DNA of 64,000 nucleotides, from NCBI GenBank assembly GCA_025266875.1, contig JALLLT010000030.1, positions 124,001 to 188,000 of the forward strand. Reading direction: 5' to 3'. The translations under genes were made by a program, and so were the position numbers. The notes below the pieces were generated by a model. It ran no database searches and was not told where the DNA came from. It worked only from the letters and a program-made list of their open reading frames with translations. Numbering within the stretch: position 1 is the first letter of the stretch; the number at the start of each line of letters is the position of its first letter. Source of the DNA: Fennellomyces sp. T-0311. Lineage: Eukaryota > Mucoromycota > Mucoromycetes > Mucorales > Lichtheimiaceae. Positions 36,252 to 47,940 of this stretch are shown one piece after another.

Positions 36252-38170
36252 CTATATCCGTTGAGCATAAACGGTCAGTTTGCCCAGTTTTATGGCGGAC
36301 GCAAACGCTTCCTCCATGTCCATCTCGTCGTCTAACGGAAGACTGTCTCCCGTCGCCTCGTCCTTGTATCTTAGCGACACATCAAAGCCGAGACGATCGT
36401 GCACTTTTACGCGTAGCTGATCGAGCGTGCTGTCGGCCGGTACCTTGATGGCAAATATATCGTCTTTGTGGACAATCTTGAGCTTGACAGTGCTCTTCGT
36501 GGCGCTGGTAGCAGCCATGCCGCTGTGTGTTGTTGTGGGAGTCACTGCAGGTGGAGTGGCCACGGGAGCTTCGTCGAGTGGCGGTGGTGCGTGCACGGCT
36601 CCGGTCCGCGGATCATAGTCTGTTTCAATATCGCCTTCATGTATACCAAAGAGCTGGCTCTGCACCAATGGGCACTCGGCCAGATACCGCGGTAAGGTCA
36701 GCAGCTCCCGACAGTACTTATCCAGATCTCGTTGTCGTTCAGCTGAAACAAAACGGGTTAGTCCGCTGAGCATGAATTACAACGTTTTCATTTTAAAATA
36801 CCTGTGATGTCTTCATCCACGTCTGTCAGCGGTCCAGGCATGTACGGCAGTATCCGCTCTCGATCCGCCTTGCCTGCCTCCAGAGGATAGTCGTCGAGCA
36901 AGCTGATCTGGAAATCGTAAAAATCTAGCACACAATTGCGTTTTAGCGTCCCAGTTTCTCGGAGTTGCCCTGTGTACCTTCATATAAGCGGTATAGCACA
37001 CGGTGTCGCCCATTGCTTAGCCGCGCGTACACAATAAACCAGTATTGGTCGCCCTCCAGAATATACGAATCAATCGTCGCCGCCTCCACCATGGGTCGGT
37101 CGGTGCGTGCGCTGCGACTTTCGCGGGGTGACGGCGTGGTTCCTTGGGCCAGCTTGTCGGATGATTCCAGCGCCAGATGCTGCATGCCGTAGCTATCGAG
37201 AATTGCGTCCGGGGTTTGTTCTGTTTGACCGTGATATTCGTAGGCATCCTCAGCGTGCTGTCGTGCTTTGATGATTCGATCGGATGTGGCAGACGAGATA
37301 GATGACGAGGGAGATTCGCTAAAGCCGGATCGTAATAGATGCTGTTGATACTGCTGCTTTTCGATTGATCCCAGCGAGATGCTGGAGGCCTCGTAGCCCT
37401 GTGTCATCTTTTTCCACTCTTCTACGCGCGGTATGATGGGTGCTGCGGATGTATGCATCAGGTCACCGGCGTTGGTGATGGGTTTCCCGGTAACGGCGTC
37501 TCGCACTTCGACAAACGATACAGGGATCAAGCCGGGGCCACCGAGACGACCGATGGGTTTGGCGACGAACCATTCTTCATTTGATTGTGCAATGACGATG
37601 ATGGGTTCGCCTGCCTTTGCATCCAGTTCGTCTGATCTTTCCGCCTGAAAGTCGTACAGAACGACGCCGTATAGTGGTTGCATCTTCTTCGCACCTGCTG
37701 TTAATAATAAAGAATGAGCACGTTACACATGGCTTGTGTACTCGTATTTTTTTTTCTTTTTTACTTTGGGTATGCATGGCTTCGGGTTCATGGTCAATGA
37801 AGCCAGAATCGGCCTTCTGAGGCGGCGGTTGGGCGACTGTCAAGTTGCGTTCGGATTTGTCAAGCACTTGGAAATAGCTGACAGGCACAATGCCTTTGGA
37901 ACTCGTGGCTGGATTGCAAGCTTCGAACCAGTGGTCGTCGTTTTCTCGGCCAGTAACGTGGAAAAAGTCGCCCTGTTTGAATGAAAGTTCGTGAGGGCCC
38001 TGCGCCTGATAATCGTACAGCGCCTTGATGATCTTTTTGGGTGCGGATATCGACGAATGGAAAGTTGTGGGGAAACTCAAGGGCGTTGATATCTTGTTTT
38101 TGACGAGCGAGCGACGGGCGGACCGTAGGCTTCGTGGAGGCTTGACTTTTTCTTTTGAATGATGCATCAT
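36252..38170 (-). CDS. BEM1: Cell polarity scaffold Bem1/Scd2 (SH3-SH3-PX-PB1)
   Basis: Bem1 links Cdc42, its exchange factor and PAK kinases at growth sites. The domain order is the family's: basic N terminus (SLRSARRSLVKNK), first SH3 (KIIKALYDYQAQGPHELSF, ending GIVPVSYFQVL), second SH3 (YGVVLYDFQAERSDELD, ending GLIPVSFVEV), PX domain (from IDSYILEGDQYWFIVYARLS through LYEDFYDFQISLLDDYP and RERILPYMPGPL), a Pro/Thr linker, and a C-terminal PB1 domain (KLKIVHKDDIFAIKVPADST, with the acidic OPCA-type DDEMDMEEAF). The PB1 domain runs to the stop. Four or so introns interrupt it. Two ATGs in a row mark the start (38170, 38167). It is convergent with the Rab4 gene, 111 bp away. Confidence 0.95.
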
Positions 38171-39113
38171 TGGGAGAGCCGAAAGATCTGCTGAGAATGA
38201 AGGAGGAGGGAAGGGAGCACCACAGGGTTGACCGATTTTTTTTTGCACTTTTTTTTTGTTACGCAGAAGTGGGTCAAAGCTTGCCAAGGAAACAATCACG
38301 CTTTCTTGTTTGCCTTGCTTTCCGTTTCGCAATGCTTGCTACAGGCCTTGACTCCCTATTTACCGGATCAGCTAATGAATTCTGCAGCACTGCCCCTAGC
38401 ATCCAAAAGCTGCTGTGGCAAAGTGAGCTTGCCCGCACTGGCTATACCTTGGGTAGCAGCGTTACACAAGAATTTGTTTCAGCGAATCATAGCGTCACTC
38501 AAGCTTTCTTGAGGACAAATCTTGTGCCTCGTTTGCGTGCACCCGCCATCCCAATCCCTGCAGCCAATGGCGCGGAAAGGCCTACGTGTTCCCTGCACAA
38601 ACCTCGGTGCAGAGTTTGGCCTTATATAAAATAAAAAACGGGGTGTCGCGCTGCGCAACCCGTTCAGGAACAAACACGATGGCGCACGTTTGGTTGCCTG
38701 GGTTTTAATATCGATTTTGGACCGCAGCTCTGCTGTATAAAAAGCGCCCTCTCTCTCTTTCGTTTTTCTCTCCAAAATCCGCCTCGCTTATCGTTTCTCA
38801 CAAGGTAAAGCATAACCAAAAAGTATTGACCACGATACCTACTGTCTGGAACCGTTCACTTTGATCAAATCCTCTCTCGTCTATCTCTCCCCTGCTGCTG
38901 CCTGTCTGCGTCGCTTCGTATCGCCTATACGACGGAATTCTTGTGAACATTGCAATTGGCGCCACGCAAACGCTTCACTTTGTCTTCTTCGCCTAACATT
39001 CTGTGGTATAAAAAGACCAAACTACGTGCGCTAAAATAGTCGACGTTTTCTTTTCCACACACACTCTCTCTCTTTATCTTCCCCACCTTTTCTTTTTTTT
39101 TTTTAAAAAAAAA
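38171..39113. promoter_or_regulatory. Divergent promoter region, BEM1 / septin-like gene
   Basis: The 943 bp hold several TATA-like words on the plus strand: TATATAAAATA near 38621, TATAAAAAG near 38738 and TATAAAAAG at 39007. A long CT-rich tract at about 39050-39100 leads into the plus-strand ATG and is probably 5' UTR. An open frame at 38155-38634 is not supported by composition or similarity. Confidence 0.5.
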
Positions 39114-41183
39114 ATGCTGCGGTTACCAACTGTCCCTGACAACGAAAGGGACCTTAACAACCCTAGTGACCCAGCGCAATCGCATTCACCATTGTTCGCA
39201 AGCAGCTCTGAATCAACATCCTCTCGTCGCAAATGGCGACGCGGAAGCACGCAAAGCAGTGGTCATTTCGCTGACTTGGCCAGATCATACACTGAAACAG
39301 GCGAAATGCATAAACTGGCTTACTCCCATGATTCGCAAATCCTGAACAGCCGCATTGACCATCAATCGCTCATGGATGCCTTGCACTCAGACTCTGACGA
39401 AAAAGCCGGTTCACAAGAGTCGACGGATTCCTTTGATAGGGAATCTATTGAGCTGGCCGTGAGCGACAACGACGACAGCGACAACGACGATGACGACGAC
39501 GACGACGTTGTCGGAAATGCTGGTTCAGAAACACTAATGGAAATCCTTAGCGCCCAAAAGGATCTGGAGCAGCAAATGAAGGCTATTGAACAGGAGGAGA
39601 AAGACGAATGTGCCACGGAAGAGTTCGAAGTACCAAGTTTTCTTCGAGTACTCTATATGGGTGCCGCATCAGAAAAGGACAAGCGTGTGTTGCTAAAAAA
39701 GATATCGCAAGCGTTTGCTACTTTGTTTTACTATGATTCCCCCTCCTACCTACGCAACCCCAAGATGTTCAAGGAGAGGAAGCATCATTTGCTACTCATG
39801 ACTCTCGTTCCAGACGAACATGACGATGATCTGATTGAGACCTGTGAAGACAACGGGCTGTCTATAATCGAGGCAGATTTCACCTGGTCCACTGTTTCTA
39901 TGGAGACAAATAACCTTACTTCAATGATCGAGCAGTATGTGTGGATGCAGTGTGAAGCTGCGAGGCAAGATCCCACCGTCTGGAAAGCTCCTGACGCCTT
40001 TCGCAACAACTTTGATGGCTTTGTGTATCCAGACAGAGCCCCCAACGGAATCGATCTGTGTGTCTACTTTTACGACACAAACGAAAAACCCAAGGACCGT
40101 TTAAGAGCTGAGGAAGACTTGGAAATCCTGTGGCGTCTCAAACGATTGGGCATCCCCATCATGCCCATCTTATCAGGAGGACGGAATACTCCAATCTCGC
40201 CAACGCGATCCAGATCCCAACATCTTCCAAGACCTGCCCCGACAATCGACGAACGCCGCGCTCAATTCGCTGATATGCTTGCCCAGTACAAGATCAGGTG
40301 CGTCGATATCTCGCTATCCAAATTGGACGTGGGTCGGCCGCCTTCCTTTCAAAAGAAAAAAGCATATCCCCCCAGTAGTAGCACCGTACCTGGCCTCGAG
40401 AAACGGCTGGGAAAAGACTGGGCTGCATCAAGTATGACGACGCCTGCACCTTATCAAATCCTCACCATTGACCAATTCGCTGCACTGGATCGTCAAACGG
40501 TGTTCAGCATATTAAAACAATCTCGACAAAAGGCTATCAAGAGAGAAAAAATGCTCAACATGATACGTACACGAGAATGCATCGACCCTTCGTCTGAATA
40601 TGACGCCGTTACCTCGATCACCACCATGGGTGTCATCCGAAACAAAGCACGTCTGCTTGTCAGCCTGCTAGCACTTTTGCTCATGTTCATCATTGCTGTT
40701 GTCTACCTCGTCACTTCTCAACCTACACACAAGTCTTGGACATTAACAGCGGTCGTTGGCATGTCTGACGAAGCTGATGGGTCTAAACAGTCCCTGTCTT
40801 TTGCTGTCGAGCTTGGCGATGAAAAGGAGAGCGTGCGACGGGCTAGCAATAGTCGATATGAATGTGTTGTTGCCTTACCTTCCTGTATATCCGAACCACC
40901 TCAGAAACCACTCGCAAAACTGAATGTTCAATTCCCATACCCTATCAATTTCACCCAAATCGATTTCCAGTGCCCGTTGTTAAACCTCTCTGAATGGCAG
41001 GGGTCTTCAGAGAAGCACAAACCTACACCAGACGTAACTACCGATACAAAATCTATCACGAATGATGACCAAGACAGATCACGGCCTCGGATCTGGGGAT
41101 ATTGGAAGCATCTATACCATACTACTAACTATTTATTTGATCACCAGTCAAAAATACTGAATCTGGTATTCAATAGTAAATAA
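39114..41183 (+). CDS. Membrane-anchored septin-like protein lacking GTP-binding motifs (hypothetical)
   Basis: A single-exon gene of 689 codons. Residues 1-150 are polar, with a run of Asp (SDNDDSDNDDDDDDDVV). Residues about 170-345 resemble a septin/P-loop GTPase fold: FLRVLYMGAASEKDKRVLLKKI sits where the P loop should be, EADFTWS where DTPG should be, then GIDLCVYFYD and LEILWRLKRLGIPIMPILS at the place of septin LKRL...NIIPLIAKAD. None of the G1, G3 or G4 residues needed for nucleotide binding survive. A single membrane helix (about 518-540, ARLLVSLLALLLMFIIAVVYLV) is followed by about 150 residues with NFT and NLS glycosylation-like sites. I infer a tail-side-lumen membrane protein with a pseudoGTPase head; the septin link is by eye. 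The lack of introns is unusual here. Confidence 0.75.
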   Translation: MLRLPTVPDNERDLNNPSDPAQSHSPLFASSSESTSSRRKWRRGSTQSSGHFADLARSYTETGEMHKLAYSHDSQILNSRIDHQSLMDALHSDSDEKAGSQESTDSFDRESIELAVSDNDDSDNDDDDDDDVVGNAGSETLMEILSAQKDLEQQMKAIEQEEKDECATEEFEVPSFLRVLYMGAASEKDKRVLLKKISQAFATLFYYDSPSYLRNPKMFKERKHHLLLMTLVPDEHDDDLIETCEDNGLSIIEADFTWSTVSMETNNLTSMIEQYVWMQCEAARQDPTVWKAPDAFRNNFDGFVYPDRAPNGIDLCVYFYDTNEKPKDRLRAEEDLEILWRLKRLGIPIMPILSGGRNTPISPTRSRSQHLPRPAPTIDERRAQFADMLAQYKIRCVDISLSKLDVGRPPSFQKKKAYPPSSSTVPGLEKRLGKDWAASSMTTPAPYQILTIDQFAALDRQTVFSILKQSRQKAIKREKMLNMIRTRECIDPSSEYDAVTSITTMGVIRNKARLLVSLLALLLMFIIAVVYLVTSQPTHKSWTLTAVVGMSDEADGSKQSLSFAVELGDEKESVRRASNSRYECVVALPSCISEPPQKPLAKLNVQFPYPINFTQIDFQCPLLNLSEWQGSSEKHKPTPDVTTDTKSITNDDQDRSRPRIWGYWKHLYHTTNYLFDHQSKILNLVFNSK

Positions 41184-42765
41184 ACTGCTTCATATCCAGT
41201 TATTAGATGCTTTTTAATTCTGCTATCTTAGTCATACTCCCCTCTCTTTGCATCACTATCAATAAAAAGGAAGTTCTAACTGTTGTATAAAACCATAACT
41301 GTTGCCCCGGCGATAAAGAGATGACTGTTTTACTGTAGATGTATGATCGTATGTAGTTTTTGTTGATATTGACAAAACAAGAGTTATACATATCCGGCAA
41401 TGGAAAATTCCATGCTGGTACTACTAGAGGATCAGCTTGGCCGATCGTCCTTACTAGTATATCGCTCCCCGCCATTTTTCAACTTAATGTTTCATACTTT
41501 TCACTGCTTACTATAATAGCACTATCACTATGTTGCATCAAGAATGTATTCGGATAGTGTAACCAGAAATCTCCTTTGATATAGTTACATGTGAAGGAAC
41601 TACATGATAAAGACACCGTGTATCAGGATCCTTTCAATAATTATCTTATCATATGACAGCGAGACGTGATGCCAAATGACACGCAATAAAGTGACCCGTC
41701 GCTGACAGTGTACCTGATGAGTATACCCCTATATCAAATGGTTGGCACATGAGCTGTCAAATCCACGGATTATTATCGAGTACAAGGACAAAAGTAGAAC
41801 CTATTTAGGATGCTTACCGCCAAGAAAAATCATCAGTTAATTTGTATAAAGGCGGTCGCATTTTGTACGTTCCTGATATCTCGTGTTTATGCGCCGGATT
41901 AATACGTGCTTGTGTTAGCATGTCCATCGGCAACGGGACCGTATAGGTGTACAAGCAACAGATCTAAAAATCACATGAAAATGAACAAGAGCAATTAGGT
42001 TACCTTTTGGAGATTAAGCTTCATTGGTATCCCATATTCTTATGTAATAAATACTCAATGAAATTTACTTTTGATTGGATGCAAAATACATTCATGATAC
42101 TTAAAGCCTCTATAAACACATACAGACGCTCAATTCAATATTTAATTGCGAATCTATTGAAGATCAACTAGCAGAATATAGAGAATCAGCGCTTGCTGTA
42201 AAATCCGATCTGTATAACATTGCGCCCGAGCCATCTTGGAATGTGCAACCGTTAAATTGCCACAGGCACATTTGAACAACGTCTTTAATACATGTGATTT
42301 TAAATATCCCAGGGTTAATTAATGCTACGCCTATTCTGTCTTGCCACTGTGCAACTTGCTTCAGTACACTATCCATACTTAGCATACATATGGCATTCAG
42401 ATTTTTACCATTGGTGCCAAATATATGGATAATGTCTCTAACCGCCCAATTCCGTCGTTGTATCACTCGTCAGCTTCGTAAAACATTATTCCGATGTTTG
42501 CCACATGTACGTACGAATGAATGAACAGGTGATGACAGCTGGTATAATGTTCGATCTGTAATCATTATTCTGTCAACTACTCATCAAGGCATGGTCCGTA
42601 ACCAAAGTGCCCAATGGCTTCAATGCATAGACGATTACGTAGATATGATGCAATTTTATAAAAACAACATATTTTTAAACTAATTGCTGGCTAAAATACG
42701 CCAGAACCCCCAAAAATAAAATGGATCCGTCGTTGATAAGTTTGAAATGAGGATCAGCTGATTGT
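41184..42765. other. Gene-poor intergenic region between two 3' ends
   Basis: About 1.6 kb of AT-rich DNA between the septin-like gene and GPD, which converge here. Some 60-100 codon frames occur (for example 42164-42466 minus, with GTNGKNLNAICMLSMDS), but none has a recognisable motif or splice context. Confidence 0.45.
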
Positions 42766-44070
42766 TTAGATATCGCGAACAATGGCGGTGGCATCCAGGC
42801 CTTCATAGATGATACGGTACACCGTGGTAAAAAGCGGGAATTCGTTTACCATGTTACGAGCTGCAAGAAACTCGTGAACTTCTTTGCCAGTGAGAGTACC
42901 CTGCAATTTTTGGCCGTTCAACAATTCGTTCTCGAGAACATCAATGGGTTTTCCGGTCTTGACGAAAGCTTCAGCGACTCTGCGATTGCGTCCACCAGCA
43001 CAGGTAGTGATGAGATCGGCGACGCCGCATGATTCTTGGATGCATTGCTATTTAGACGTTTGCAACTCAATTCACTTACACCACTTACCAAAGAATGTCT
43101 CGGACTGCACGACATCACCAAAGAAAGTCTGTCCAAACTTACGCATCTCCAATAAACCTCGTCGAACAATCGCTGCTTTGGTGTTGCTGCCATAGCTAGT
43201 AATAACTAGATGCATCAGTATATGCTTTCGTGTGGTTCCGTCCCCCAACAGGGTGCAGGCCCCCAACAAAAAAAAACTTACCCTAGACCATCCGATAAAC
43301 CTGTACCAACTGCGACTACATTTTTCAAAGCACCACATAACTCAACACCAGCAGTATCACGTATGACATTTACTCGGAAATACGGTGTGTCAAATAAGTT
43401 GAAGAACAGCTCGCCATCCTGACTGGACCGGCTCCCGATCGTGGTTTCGCAAAACTTCTCCTCTGCGACCTCGTTTGCGATATTTGCACCGGATAGAGTA
43501 GACGTGTTTATTCCTAATCTTCGAGAGATCTCCTCGGAGAATAGCGTGACGCCATCAGGTTTAATGTCGAGACCCTTGATGAGTGAGATTGCTTTTGCGT
43601 TGGGTGAAATGTGGCCGACCATCTTGTCACAAACACCTTTCACGAACTGATGAGGCAGGCAAAACACGAGTACGGTCGCGCCTTCACATGCTTCCAAGAG
43701 GTCAGGGATGGCTCTGATATTGTTGCTAAGCTTTATGCCCGGCAAATACCTGTTGGCGAAACGTGGGTGAGTTACTTTTCTTTTTCTGCTACGACCTGTC
43801 ACTGTACATACTTTGGGTTTTCATGCTCCCGGTTGATAAGTGTAGTGAGCTTTTCACCCTTGAACATTTCTTCAAAGACCCATATTCTCACTTCCGGTTC
43901 GAACTGGTTGGAGTGTTTCAGGACGTTCTGGCCGATAATCTTGCTTACAACCGAGCCCCTGAGAAGCGGCATAAGCATATACACGTAGGGCGCATAAGAA
44001 AGGGACATCCTAGTTACCAGTTACCAGAGCCGATCAGGCATACGCGTTCCTTAGCAATAGTAGACAACAT
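42766..44070 (-). CDS. GPD1: Glycerol-3-phosphate dehydrogenase (NAD+)
   Basis: It reduces dihydroxyacetone phosphate to glycerol 3-phosphate, feeding glycerol and glycerolipid synthesis. The N-terminal dinucleotide-binding motif is split by the first intron: [11 protein letters not shown] joins [12 protein letters not shown]. Then come [49 protein letters not shown], the substrate site with [21 protein letters not shown], and [24 protein letters not shown] with the catalytic Lys. The C terminus ends [25 protein letters not shown]. First exons are 44070-44018 and 43958-43812. A second small TATA-like box (TATAAATA on the minus strand, 44133-44126) lies 56 bp before the start. No targeting signal is evident, so it is likely cytosolic. 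Confidence 0.94.
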
Positions 44071-44251
44071 CCGTGTCTGGTGTACAGAGATGAAAGAGCG
44101 TCGCAAAAACGCACTGACGATTGGATATTTATAGACCATTTTTTGAGTAGGATCTGTTCAAAGAAGGAAGCGATCCAACTCAGACTTGTGGCAGGAAAAA
44201 ATTCATTTTTTTTTTTTGCAACTCTCTCTTTCGCAACCCCTTTCCTTCCCA
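44071..44251. promoter_or_regulatory. Shared bidirectional promoter, GPD1 / phosphotransferase
   Basis: Only 181 bp separate the two divergent start codons. The minus-strand side carries TATAAATA (44133-44126) and CCAAT (44124-44120). A T-tract near 44210 lies before the plus-strand ATG. Both genes act in glycerolipid metabolism, so co-regulation is plausible. Confidence 0.55.
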
Positions 44252-45790
44252 ATGACCTATATCCCGGAAGAAGCGCTCCCCAATTTACATTTATACAAAT
44301 ACGGAGGAATAGACAAATCGTTGGTCTCTCGCTACATTCTCTCGGTATACTGGAATAATCTCGTCAAAATATTCCCATTATGGGTGGCGTATGTAGTAAT
44401 CTCTGGATCTACCGGTGTTACTGATGAACTTAATCTATGGGCTTCCATGCAGACCTAACCTTATAACGCTTCTTGGGTTGTTGTGCATTATTGTCAACGT
44501 AGCGACGCTATTCTACTATGCCCCAGACTTGGGTCCTTGTCCTGACTGGGTTTATTACACGTAGGTTCTATTTTTTTGTGTGGGGTAAGATTGGGGCTGA
44601 CACGCGTTTACCAGCTTCGGCATTGGCCTTTTTATTTATCAGTCTCTTGACGCAATCGACGGCAAGCAAGCGCGACGCACGGGGATGTCTGGACCTTTGG
44701 GTGAACTTTTCGATCATGGTTCGATTGTTTATCAGTGGTTCATTGTTTGCACTCAATTCGCTTACTTGCATGCATATCATAGGCTGTGATGCTTTAAACA
44801 CGACGCTCGGCGTCCTTACATGGGCTTCAGCTACATCGCTCGGTCAGAGTTGGTGGACGGTTGTTTCGCTCATGGCAAGTCTTGGAAACTTTTACTTGTC
44901 AACTTGGGAGGAATATCACACCGGCATCCTCTATCTCGGTTACTTCAGCGGACCCGTTGAGGGGGTTCTTATGCTGGTTGGCGTTCATATGATTTCCGGC
45001 TATTTTGGTACGGCCACTGAGAGAGGAAGTTCTTTGCTTGTGACGTTATACTCATCAATCATCAGGTCCGGCATTTTGGACACTGCGCGTGAGTGAATTG
45101 CTGGGTCCTGTGTTGAACTGGGCGGATCATCCGTTAACACGGATCGTCGGCGGACTCCAACTGAATCACGTGCTTATCGTCATTGGGGCACTAGTTCTGC
45201 TGCTTAACATCATCACAGGGTAATATTGTTTCGATGGTGATCGATCCAGGCTTTGCTAAAATCATGCGTATAGCCTCGTCAATGTTATTGCTGTCAAGTC
45301 AAACCCAACTGACTTTTCACATAAGGATCGATCGGTCCGAAAGGCACTTTTGGGCCTTTTCCCATTCATCTACATGGTCGCAAGTGGCTATACCTGGTTG
45401 CGTCTGTGGCCTTCTATCGTTAGCGAACATCTTTATCTTTTCATTCCTCTTGTCGGTCTCTTGTTCGGCCATCAAGTCGGCCTTATGATTTTGTCCCATG
45501 TTGCCAAGCTTGATTTCCCATATTGGAATTCGACAGCCAACGTGTTGTTGACAGCTGGTTGTGTTTTGGCATACTTGGACACAAAGAGGTAAGAGTGAAG
45601 GAAAAAGTTCCTAGGCTCTGAGATTAACTTGCTCAATAGTCCTTTTGAGATCAATCAAAAAGCAGCATTGCATGCATTCATTGTAGCTGCTGCTATTCAA
45701 TACGCCGGTTTAGTTCACGGCGTTATCGGCGAAATCTGTACATATCTTAACATTAACTGCTTGACCATTAAGAAGAAATCCGTGGAGTAG
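44252..45790 (+). CDS. EPT1: Choline/ethanolamine phosphotransferase (CDP-alcohol phosphatidyltransferase)
   Basis: These enzymes make phosphatidylcholine or phosphatidylethanolamine from CDP-alcohols and diacylglycerol in the ER. The start [30 protein letters not shown] is family-like. The CDP-alcohol signature is complete across two exons: [27 protein letters not shown], matching DG-x2-AR-x8-G-x3-D-x3-D. Multiple hydrophobic helices follow (for example [21 protein letters not shown] and the segments near 44700-45060 and 45340-45580). The end is [17 protein letters not shown], with a di-lysine-like basic tail. About seven introns are needed. Substrate preference (choline versus ethanolamine) cannot be read by eye. 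It converges on RPN3 with 102 bp between stops. Confidence 0.92.
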
Positions 45791-45892
45791 TGTATATAAC
45801 CCATATTTTTTTTTTACTAAGAATAAAAACAAACCTTTAGACAAAGCATTTTTTGTCTTTTACTCGTTTATTTTGATAGTTTGATTGTGTAT

Positions 45893-47940
45893 TTAATAGT
45901 CGCCTCCAAGATCGCCCTCATCATCCAAATCGCCTTCAGCGATTTCCTGTGCCAATTCTCGTTCTCTCTCGCGGGCAGCCTCTGCGTTCGCCAGCTCCTT
46001 TCTATGGGCATCCAAGGGGAAACGCATCGCCTTGACAGCGTCGTTATGAAGGTTCATGCAGAACGTAATACGTTGGTTGAATGCATGCTGAGGCTCATTT
46101 GTAGAATAAATGTCAACGATTTCCTATGAAGCAGACTCTTTTAAGTACCTAACATGATACAAAAAGCAGCCATCACTTCTTACCTTGCTCTTCATGAATC
46201 CTCCATTGTGATCCAACGTGGCATCGATAACACCGTCTCTGATGGCCTTGGACACAATGAACTCGGCATCCTCTTCGCTGTCCAAGTGAAGCTTGATGCA
46301 TATATCTCTCAAAGAAATCTTGGAATAAGAAAGACTGATCATTCGGATACCGGTCTTGATAACGTTGTGGCGAAGACGCAAAATGAGGGTATACGTTTTG
46401 TCTTTCTTGAACACTGCATCGAACTTTGCCAAACCCTCTTGGAATTTGTTCAAATCACCGATACGTACAGCTACACCACAATTATAAGCAACCTGATCAT
46501 TGATAACCCCCTCCCCACCCCCAAAAAAAGTGATGATAGATACCTTGGGTGATATGGAGATAGGGCACAAGTGCCTTTTTCAGCATTGGCTGACGGAACA
46601 GCGATCGTTCGGGAATTTCTCCAAGCAAAAGCTGGACGACAATGAAGAATTTGTAAACCTGTATGGCAGACCTTCATTAAAAACTTTTGGTTTTTGCAAG
46701 TTATTTCTGAAGCTTACTGTCTGTTGGAAACCAGCAGTAACATTGTTTTGGGGAGCTTTTCGGATTGCCTGCGTCAAATACGTGTGTGCTGAAGTGTAAG
46801 CAAGCTGAAGAGCCTTGATACGGCCGAGGTAATAGGCATAACGTGCAGCTTGGTTGTTGCCGGCGTTCTCGGGGAAAGCACTCTTGGAAACCAATTTGTC
46901 CGCTTGATCGTACAAGTTGTGCACAAAATAGTTTCGTAGCAACAGGTTCAAAATTGTTGCCTAGCAATATAAGGTAACTTAGTGGTGGTCTCTTATGCTA
47001 ACTTGCTGGTAACAAGTGCCTGTACCTGTGTTTCGTCATCACGTCGTAAAGTGGCTGTTCGCAACGAGCTCAGCTGCATTCTATTTCATGATTGTTCGTA
47101 AGAAATCCGCTCCTTTTCGGAAATCCTCATGCACTTACGGTCGAATTTCGGCAAGACGACCGGACAATTCATAGAAACGAGCGTGGTAAAAGTATACGCG
47201 AGCAGCAATTTGGTCAAGTGTTCGTCGGTTGAGCTGTGACAGTATCTCGATGGATCTATCAGCAAAGGCAAGACCCTGTGGTTGACAATTAGTGATTCTG
47301 TTCCTGAATAACCTAAAAAAAAATAGGTACCTTCTCCAACTGGTTCTGGTCCAACAAGTAGATCAAGGTCAACAGACGAAGATACACGTCAACCTCAGGA
47401 AGATCTCCACTTTTCTCCTTTGTGCTGTCCACATCCATCGCTTGGTTATCCTTCAAACAATTAGGTTTAGCAAAACGCGTACACCTGCTTTAAAATTAAA
47501 AGGAAATTACCTCGCCAAGAGTCCGTAACAGTTCAGTGCGTTGATTGGCATCTATACAATAGACATTAGTGATTCGTCTTGTTGATGGATTTCAAAGGTG
47601 CACCTGAACTGTAGTACTCCGAGATCACTTGGGCAAGAATGGATGAGGTGAGTCGTCGTCTTATAGAAGGCAGAGTTCGCAGAACACGAGTAGTGAAACG
47701 AGATTCAATCGTGTTGACAGCACGCTCCAACAGCGAAAAATTGCGCTTCAGCTCTGTAGGTGTTTTAGTAAGAATTAGATTATGCGTACACCAAAGGAAA
47801 AGGCTGTAGAAGCATGGCAACGTACCTGTAATAACAGACTGTGTTGTCTCTTTCTCTAACCGAAGCTGCTTGGCTTCTTCATCCTCTTCGATTTCCATTG
47901 CCTCAGGCTGGTTTTCTGGTTTCGCTTCGGTTGATGCCAT
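45893..47940 (-). CDS. RPN3: 26S proteasome regulatory subunit Rpn3 (PSMD3)
   Basis: Rpn3 is a lid subunit of the 19S regulatory particle. The N terminus is acidic ([22 protein letters not shown]), followed by helical-repeat segments: [109 protein letters not shown]. The PCI domain follows, with YYALTQAV-like winged-helix sequence ([46 protein letters not shown]). The tail is [26 protein letters not shown]. Ten or so small exons are separated by introns of about 50-90 nt. The start at 47940 lies just after a T-rich stretch. Confidence 0.94.

Noticed and set aside
38155..38634. 159-codon plus-strand ORF between BEM1 and the septin-like gene
   Set aside because: It begins antisense to the BEM1 start and runs through promoter-like DNA, with no family resemblance.
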